Shown piece after piece: positions 59,349-64,000 of a DNA stretch of 64,000 nt. Below the pieces are notes generated by a model. It saw only the letters and a program-made list of their open reading frames with translations. It made no database searches and was not told the origin of the DNA. This DNA is from Proruminimicrobium sp964487915 (GTDB lineage Bacteria > Elusimicrobiota > Endomicrobiia > Endomicrobiales > Endomicrobiaceae). The DNA lies in contig CAZASN010000003.1 of assembly GCA_964487915.1 (NCBI GenBank), forward strand, positions 62,001-126,000, given 5' to 3'. Made by a program: the position numbers and the translations under genes. How positions within the stretch are numbered: position 1 is the stretch's first letter; each line of letters opens with the position of its first letter.

Positions 59349-60362
59349 TTATTTTAGTTTAAAAGCTTCAATTATAATTCCGGTTAATATTCCATCGCCA
59401 TTTTTAACGGGATTAATTTCAATTTTCAGATTGTCGGCGTCAAAAGAAACTTTTTCAAGTTTTTCAAGTACCGCGGAAATATGTTTTATTATGCCGGCAT
59501 TGTTTACCGCGTTAAAAACATGCGTGTTTTTGGTTTTATCTTTGAACAAAAGACCCTCTTCATCAAAACAATAAACGGTTTTGGCTCCGCAGTCTAAAAC
59601 CGCAAAAACATCCGATTTTACGGAAACATAATTTTTTGCCACATAGGCCAGCAGCTGTTTTGCAAGAATTGACGTATCGCTTGCCGCGCTTAAATCGCTG
59701 CTCAGATTGTTAACGTCAACCATAACCATGTCTATCAGTTCGGAATAAATATTTTTTTGCGCTTTATCTTTCATAGACAAAGCCTTTTTTGTTTTATTGA
59801 ACGGGACAAGAAATAAAATTTTTGAAACATAATAAATAAACATAAAAAGAATAAGGCACAACACAAAGGCAAACACGTACAGCTTTATTTTCCATGCGTT
59901 AAGACCTGTTTCAACGGTTTGATAAGATATAACCGCGCACAAAACATTTGAATTATCTATCGGGATTGAATACAAAAAGCCGGCAGAATCCGGCAGAACG
60001 GAAAGCATAGCTGATTTTGCCGAAACGGCGTTTTGATAAACAGGCTGCGAATATTTTAAGTTCCATTTTGAAGAATCGTTATGTATAACGACCGTTAAAT
60101 CTTTATTTAAAATAAAACTTTCCGTGATATTTTTAAACTTTGACAGTTTACTGATTGAATACAACAATCCGATATCGTCGGACTTTGAAAAAGCCGCTTT
60201 GATTTCCGGAGCCGCGGAATCAATAAAGGCGACCGAATAATCTTTAAGCGTATTTTTTGATTCTTTTAAATTATTGTTATAAAGCAATTCAATAATAAAA
60301 TACGAAAATCCCGCCGTTATGAGAAAAAAAATTAACGATAAAAAAATAATATTTCTTTTCAT
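59349..60362 (-). CDS. Two-transmembrane sensor-like protein of unknown function
   Basis: I do not recognise the family. The 337-residue protein has a helix at residues 5-28, an extracytoplasmic domain resembling a single-Cache/PAS sensor (about 30-150, with TESFILNKDLTVVIHNDSSKW), a second helix (about 155-180), and then a cytoplasmic part without kinase, GGDEF or methyl-accepting motifs. It ends with FKLK right at the start of the ankyrin gene. It lies downstream of lptD by 57 bases. It may be a truncated or divergent signal transducer. Confidence 0.65.
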   Translation of the reverse strand: MKRNIIFLSLIFFLITAGFSYFIIELLYNNNLKESKNTLKDYSVAFIDSAAPEIKAAFSKSDDIGLLYSISKLSKFKNITESFILNKDLTVVIHNDSSKWNLKYSQPVYQNAVSAKSAMLSVLPDSAGFLYSIPIDNSNVLCAVISYQTVETGLNAWKIKLYVFAFVLCLILFMFIYYVSKILFLVPFNKTKKALSMKDKAQKNIYSELIDMVMVDVNNLSSDLSAASDTSILAKQLLAYVAKNYVSVKSDVFAVLDCGAKTVYCFDEEGLLFKDKTKNTHVFNAVNNAGIIKHISAVLEKLEKVSFDADNLKIEINPVKNGDGILTGIIIEAFKLK

Positions 60363-60419
60363 TTTTTAACTCCGTTTTTTCTATGAATTATTTATTTGCT
60401 AAACCGCCAAAATTATGCG

Positions 60420-62459
60420 TCAGCGCCAAGGATAAAATTCCGTTTCGGATTCTCTTGTTCCGTCTTTTTTCAGAAATGTAGGAACATTTGTTTTTAATTC
60501 AAATCTGAAAAACAGGCTCCAATAATCTTCTCTTAAACGGAATACAGAGCCGAGATTGAAACAGTGCATATCTCTGTAAAGTTTAAATTCATGGTCGTTG
60601 CCGCTCCATATCATATCTTTATATTTGCAGCTGTTTCTTATGCTGTAGTCAACTCTCCATTTTGAATTAATCCAAAAACCTATGCCTGTAACCATATCAA
60701 TGTCATCGGGACGATAGTCATAATAAAAACCGGCAAGCGTAAAATAAAATTTTTCAAGCTGTCCGAACTTCGTATCAAGCTGGAAAGAATTGAATTTGCA
60801 CGGTTCCAAATCCTGCTGCTGCCTCATATACACGGTAATTTTTGAACTCGGCGCGTAGGTAAGTTCGTTAATAAGAGGATACCAGTGTTTATAACTTGAA
60901 GAATTAATATTTCTGAAATCATAACCGGTATAATTTCTCAAAACCATGCTTGAAGTCAAGTACATATAATTGTTAAAAAGCAGAGTATTTGATTCAAAAC
61001 CGCCGTCGTCAACCCAGCTTGAAGAATCATGAACAAACGAAGCGTCCATAGTCTGAAGCCTGTATTTGAGATTATAAGCGAGGTTCCAGTCCATCCATCC
61101 GGTAAGTCTGTATCTTGCGTTCAACGATCCGTAAAATCTTGTTAAATCGGTTATAGTGTCGTCATCCGGATTTTTGTTTGAATAAATATCCTCTTTAACG
61201 CCGAACGTAGGCTTTAAAGTAAATCTTTTTGTTATTCTGTAATCTTTTGTAAGGTTATAGTCAAAACCTGCAAACTGGTAATTAAAATCGGTTGTGCTTG
61301 TTGAATAAACAAATTCATATCTGGTTCTGTTTTCAAAATTAAACGTAAAATTATTCGTAACGCCGTACGCTTTTTTAGGATATATTGAGTAGTATACCTG
61401 AGGGAGCAAGAAATAAGAACTTGACGTTATTTTATCCTGAATATTATAAACCTGGTATAATTCGGTTAAAACTCTTAAATTTGAAGACGGACTCTGTCTG
61501 GTTGCGGAAAAATACGACCTTCTCTGATTTGATACTCTGTTCCAGTTATCCTGCTGGTAAATATTATTAAAATATGAATCGCTCTGAAATTCGGCGTGAG
61601 CCTGTATTGTCCATAAATCGTTAATATTTTGACGGTATGAAGGCTGCAGCATCCATCTTTGCGAATTATTTTTCTTGTCAAATATGCTGTATGAATATAC
61701 CGAAGCCATTATTTTGTCTTTTATGTTATATGAAAGTTCAAGTCCTATTCCTTCGCCGAAACTTCCAAGATAATCCAGCGAAAGTTTTGAATCAAATTCT
61801 TTTGTAAACCTGTATTTCAATGCAAGTTTAAGAGCCGCTCCGCCTTCATTGCTGTAACCGGGCTCTATTTCATATCTGAAAGGATCGTCGTCGTTTAATT
61901 TTCTTGTATATTTTGGAAAATAAAATACCGGAACGCCGCCTACATAATAAACCGCTTTTGAAATAGTTATTTTTTTATCAACTACAAATAATCCGTTTTT
62001 TGCGTAAGCGTAATGATGCGGATTGTCAAGGTCGCAGTTTGAGATAGTTACATTTTCTATTTTATAAGTGTCGGATGAAATTTTGTACATCTTTTCTGCT
62101 CTGAAAAAGATGGGGGAAGAACAGCCGAAAGTGTTTGTCATTTCTCCCTGCTGTTTATCCATATCGTATCGTATTTTATCGGTAAAAATAGTATTGCTTG
62201 ATTCGGCTATGGACACATTTCCCTGCGCGTCCAATTGTTTTACCTGTACTTTGATTTCTATATTGTCTGCTTTTAAAACTTTGCCGAGCCAGTCAAGTTG
62301 AACGTTGCCCGACGCGGTAACCAAGCCGCTTTCCTGCTGGTAGGTAACGGTATCGGCTTTCATTTCAACTTCATAACAGTACAGATTAACGGCAGACATA
62401 AAAAATAAAATAACACCGCAAATAAATGAATGTAATAATTTTTTTTGAATTGTCGGCAT
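60420..62459 (-). CDS. lptD: LPS-assembly protein LptD (OstA)
   Basis: The 679-residue outer-membrane protein inserts lipopolysaccharide into the outer leaflet. A signal peptide (to about residue 28) is followed by a jellyroll domain (VEMKADTVTYQQESGLVTASGNVQLDW...LKADNIEIKV). The long beta-barrel is rich in aromatic strands and has the junction YYVGGVPVFYFPKYTRKL near residue 170. Its presence supports a diderm, LPS-bearing cell. It begins three bases after the ROK kinase gene ends. Confidence 0.9.
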   Translation of the reverse strand: MPTIQKKLLHSFICGVILFFMSAVNLYCYEVEMKADTVTYQQESGLVTASGNVQLDWLGKVLKADNIEIKVQVKQLDAQGNVSIAESSNTIFTDKIRYDMDKQQGEMTNTFGCSSPIFFRAEKMYKISSDTYKIENVTISNCDLDNPHHYAYAKNGLFVVDKKITISKAVYYVGGVPVFYFPKYTRKLNDDDPFRYEIEPGYSNEGGAALKLALKYRFTKEFDSKLSLDYLGSFGEGIGLELSYNIKDKIMASVYSYSIFDKKNNSQRWMLQPSYRQNINDLWTIQAHAEFQSDSYFNNIYQQDNWNRVSNQRRSYFSATRQSPSSNLRVLTELYQVYNIQDKITSSSYFLLPQVYYSIYPKKAYGVTNNFTFNFENRTRYEFVYSTSTTDFNYQFAGFDYNLTKDYRITKRFTLKPTFGVKEDIYSNKNPDDDTITDLTRFYGSLNARYRLTGWMDWNLAYNLKYRLQTMDASFVHDSSSWVDDGGFESNTLLFNNYMYLTSSMVLRNYTGYDFRNINSSSYKHWYPLINELTYAPSSKITVYMRQQQDLEPCKFNSFQLDTKFGQLEKFYFTLAGFYYDYRPDDIDMVTGIGFWINSKWRVDYSIRNSCKYKDMIWSGNDHEFKLYRDMHCFNLGSVFRLREDYWSLFFRFELKTNVPTFLKKDGTRESETEFYPWR

Positions 62460-62462
62460 CTG

Positions 62463-63404
62463 TTAATTTTTGGCAAGCATCGCGGCTCCGGCGACTCCGA
62501 GTTTGTTCGTATATTTTGATACGACAATCTTACAGGAATCAACGGCGCTTTTAAACGCTCTTTGTTTTATTTGTTTATAAACCGGTTCATAAAATTTATC
62601 GCACGCCTTGCTTATTCCGCCGCACAATACTATATGGTCCGGATTTATAAAATTGATAATGTCGGCAAGAAGAATGGCAAGTTTTTCGCCCGCTTCCGCC
62701 CATACTATTTTAGCGACTTTATCGCCTTTTGAAGCCGCAAGAGATAAAATCTTAGGCGTTATTTTAAACTCGTCGTTATCGGCAAGTTTAAGTATATTGT
62801 ATGATTTGTGTTCTTTCATAAGCTGCAAAGCTCTTCTTACGAGATATTTTGCGCCTATGTAGGTTTCTGCGCAGCCTCTGTTTCCGCAATTGCATTTATT
62901 ACCTTCCGGCTCAACGGTCATATGTCCTATTTCTCCGGCCGTGCCGCTTGTTCCGATATATAATTTTTTATTTAAAATCATTCCTCCGCCGACTCCCGTT
63001 CCAAGAGTAACGCATACTATATTAGCCGCTTTACCGTTTAAATCAAGCCAGAAAGCGCCAAGACACGCCGTATTAGCGTCGTTATCAACAAAAACTTTTT
63101 TACCGGTCAATTTTTCCATTTCTTTTTTAAGCATTACGTTTTTCCAGTTAGGCAGGTTAGGGGAAAATCTTAAAACGCCTTTTTTTGAATCAACGTCGCC
63201 GGCAATGCCTATCCCTATGGTTTGAACTTTTTTATAATGCTTCATATTTTTTACGGAAGAAACGATATCTTTTATAATTTTTGACGGTTTTGCCTGAATA
63301 TCCGTGTCTAAAACGATTTCTTCAATAATGACAGCTTTGTCATTGACGACGGCAATTTTAATCTGGGTTCCGCCCAAATCTATACCTAAGTAAAATTTAG
63401 CCAT
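62463..63404 (-). CDS. ROK-family sugar kinase (glucokinase-like)
   Basis: The 313-residue kinase has the phosphate loop YLGIDLGGTQIKIAVV, the catalytic region VFVDNDANTACLG near residue 100, TLGTGVGGGMILN, and the ROK zinc motif CNCGNRGCAE near residue 172. It has no DNA-binding domain, so it is an enzyme, most likely glucokinase. It overlaps the folC gene by eight bases. Confidence 0.92.
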   Translation of the reverse strand: MAKFYLGIDLGGTQIKIAVVNDKAVIIEEIVLDTDIQAKPSKIIKDIVSSVKNMKHYKKVQTIGIGIAGDVDSKKGVLRFSPNLPNWKNVMLKKEMEKLTGKKVFVDNDANTACLGAFWLDLNGKAANIVCVTLGTGVGGGMILNKKLYIGTSGTAGEIGHMTVEPEGNKCNCGNRGCAETYIGAKYLVRRALQLMKEHKSYNILKLADNDEFKITPKILSLAASKGDKVAKIVWAEAGEKLAILLADIINFINPDHIVLCGGISKACDKFYEPVYKQIKQRAFKSAVDSCKIVVSKYTNKLGVAGAAMLAKN

Positions 63405-64000
63405 TTTTGTCCTCTGTGAATTTTAATATTGCGCCGGCCAGATAAAACGAACCGACGGCAACGGCAACATCGTTATCTTTAAATTTTTTAAAACATTCTT
63501 TGACGCTTTTAAACTTTAATATCTTTGCGCCGTCAATATATTTTGTAAATTCTTTTTCAAGCGTTTTTGTATCAACCGCTCTTTCGCTGCCTATGTCGGG
63601 CAGATAAACTTCTCCGGCGATTTGCGATATATTTTTTACGATATTTTTATAATCTTTTTCGCGCATTACCGCAAAAATAATTTTTCTTTTTTCTTTTGCA
63701 AACGGACTTTTTTTATACGACTCCAAAAAATTTGAAACGGCCTGAAAATTATGAGCGCCGTCTATCAACAGTTTTATGTTTTTGCCGTACACGTTTACTG
63801 TTCTTATGTCAAATCTGGCTGTCCATTTTATATTTTTTAAAACGCTTTTCAGTCCTGCAAATTTTATATTATAGCCTTTTCGCTTAAGCAGTTCGCATAC
63901 ACATAAAACAACAGCCAAATTATAAATTTGCGCATTACCCAAAAGCCCCAGAGTAAAATAAAATTTAATGCCCAGTCCGTTATATTTTATCTTCTGGTAA
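63397..64000 (-). CDS. folC: Folylpolyglutamate synthase/dihydrofolate synthase (partial, N-terminus outside window)
   Basis: The frame runs open from the window edge. The visible C-terminal part of about 200 residues has FYFTLGLLGNAQIYNLAV, matching the GxHQxxN region. It also has the ligase segments IDGAHNFQAVSNFLESY, IIFAVMREKDYKNIV and AVGSFYLAGAILKF. FolC adds glutamate to folates. The ATP loop lies beyond base 64000. It heads a minus-strand run with the ROK kinase and lptD. Confidence 0.9.
   Translation of the reverse strand, partial: YQKIKYNGLGIKFYFTLGLLGNAQIYNLAVVLCVCELLKRKGYNIKFAGLKSVLKNIKWTARFDIRTVNVYGKNIKLLIDGAHNFQAVSNFLESYKKSPFAKEKRKIIFAVMREKDYKNIVKNISQIAGEVYLPDIGSERAVDTKTLEKEFTKYIDGAKILKFKSVKECFKKFKDNDVAVAVGSFYLAGAILKFTEDKNG

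Noticed and set aside
1..64000. tRNA, rRNA, CRISPR array, insertion sequence or prophage
   Set aside because: I looked for cloverleaf-like segments, regularly spaced direct repeats with spacers, and transposase or integrase motifs, and saw none. A tRNAscan or Rfam search would settle small RNAs.

Overview
The window is AT-rich bacterial chromosome with tightly packed operons, one- to fourteen-base gene overlaps and sigma70-like promoters. LptD, several porin-like proteins and a lipoprotein box show a Gram-negative (diderm) envelope. Combined with the split, archaeal-type glutamate synthase, the short type I glutamine synthetase and the general codon style, my best guess is the phylum Elusimicrobiota, perhaps close to Endomicrobium. 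That is inference from gene content, not a database result. I saw no rRNA, tRNA, CRISPR array, transposase or prophage.

Layout. 1-3.2 kb (minus): a dipeptide/oligopeptide ABC importer, dppB-C-D-F, with dppF cut by the window edge and a repeat element inside the operon. 3.3-5.1 kb (plus): a large radical SAM/SPASM protein. 5.1-9.7 kb (minus): carA and carB, separated by a second copy of the same repeat. 9.9-30 kb (minus): a large nitrogen-assimilation island. It holds an ANTAR antiterminator protein, a five-gene split glutamate synthase, glnA, two ammonium transporter/PII pairs, a porin, purF, gdhA, an NfnAB/GltD-like flavoprotein pair, pyrG, and an orphan sugar amidotransferase-like gene. 30.2-38.2 kb (plus): a complete phosphate regulon, with a porin, pstSCAB, phoU and a PhoB/PhoR two-component system. 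38.3-41.2 kb: queF, feoB and a DtxR-FeoA fusion. 41.3-42.1 kb: an AT-rich radical SAM gene. 42.1-48.5 kb: murC, murB, ddl, ftsQ, ftsA, ftsZ, then a third repeat copy and pgeF. 49.3-52.2 kb (minus): an inverted-repeat element and an AT-rich two-gene cassette (B12-type radical SAM plus ParB-like). 52.3-56.3 kb (minus): nucleotidyltransferase, HPr-kinase-like, PqqD-like and two glycosyltransferase genes. 56.4-58.8 kb (plus): an M48 lipoprotein protease and an arsR-permease-thioredoxin operon. 58.9-64 kb (minus): folC (partial), a ROK kinase, lptD, a two-TM sensor-like protein and an ankyrin protein.

The most interesting signal is regulatory. Five leaders in the nitrogen island (glnA, porin-amt-glnK, amt-glnK, purF, pyrG) each carry a small hairpin with a six-base loop having A at position 1 and G at position 4. 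In each, the 3' side of that hairpin overlaps the 5' arm of an intrinsic terminator. This is the architecture of ANTAR antitermination targets. The ANTAR gene is the last gene of the glnA-glutamate synthase operon, so it probably controls its own synthesis. Its receiver domain lacks the acidic pair, so the signal may not be phosphorylation. The reach into purF and pyrG suggests a glutamine-economy regulon, not only ammonium uptake.

The phosphate half has its own matching logic. Two promoters, before the porin-pstS genes and before pstCAB, carry four TTAACA-like half-sites at an exact 11-bp period and the same distance from the -10 box. The pstC transcript may start at its ATG (leaderless). 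Both nutrient regulons therefore include a dedicated outer-membrane porin.
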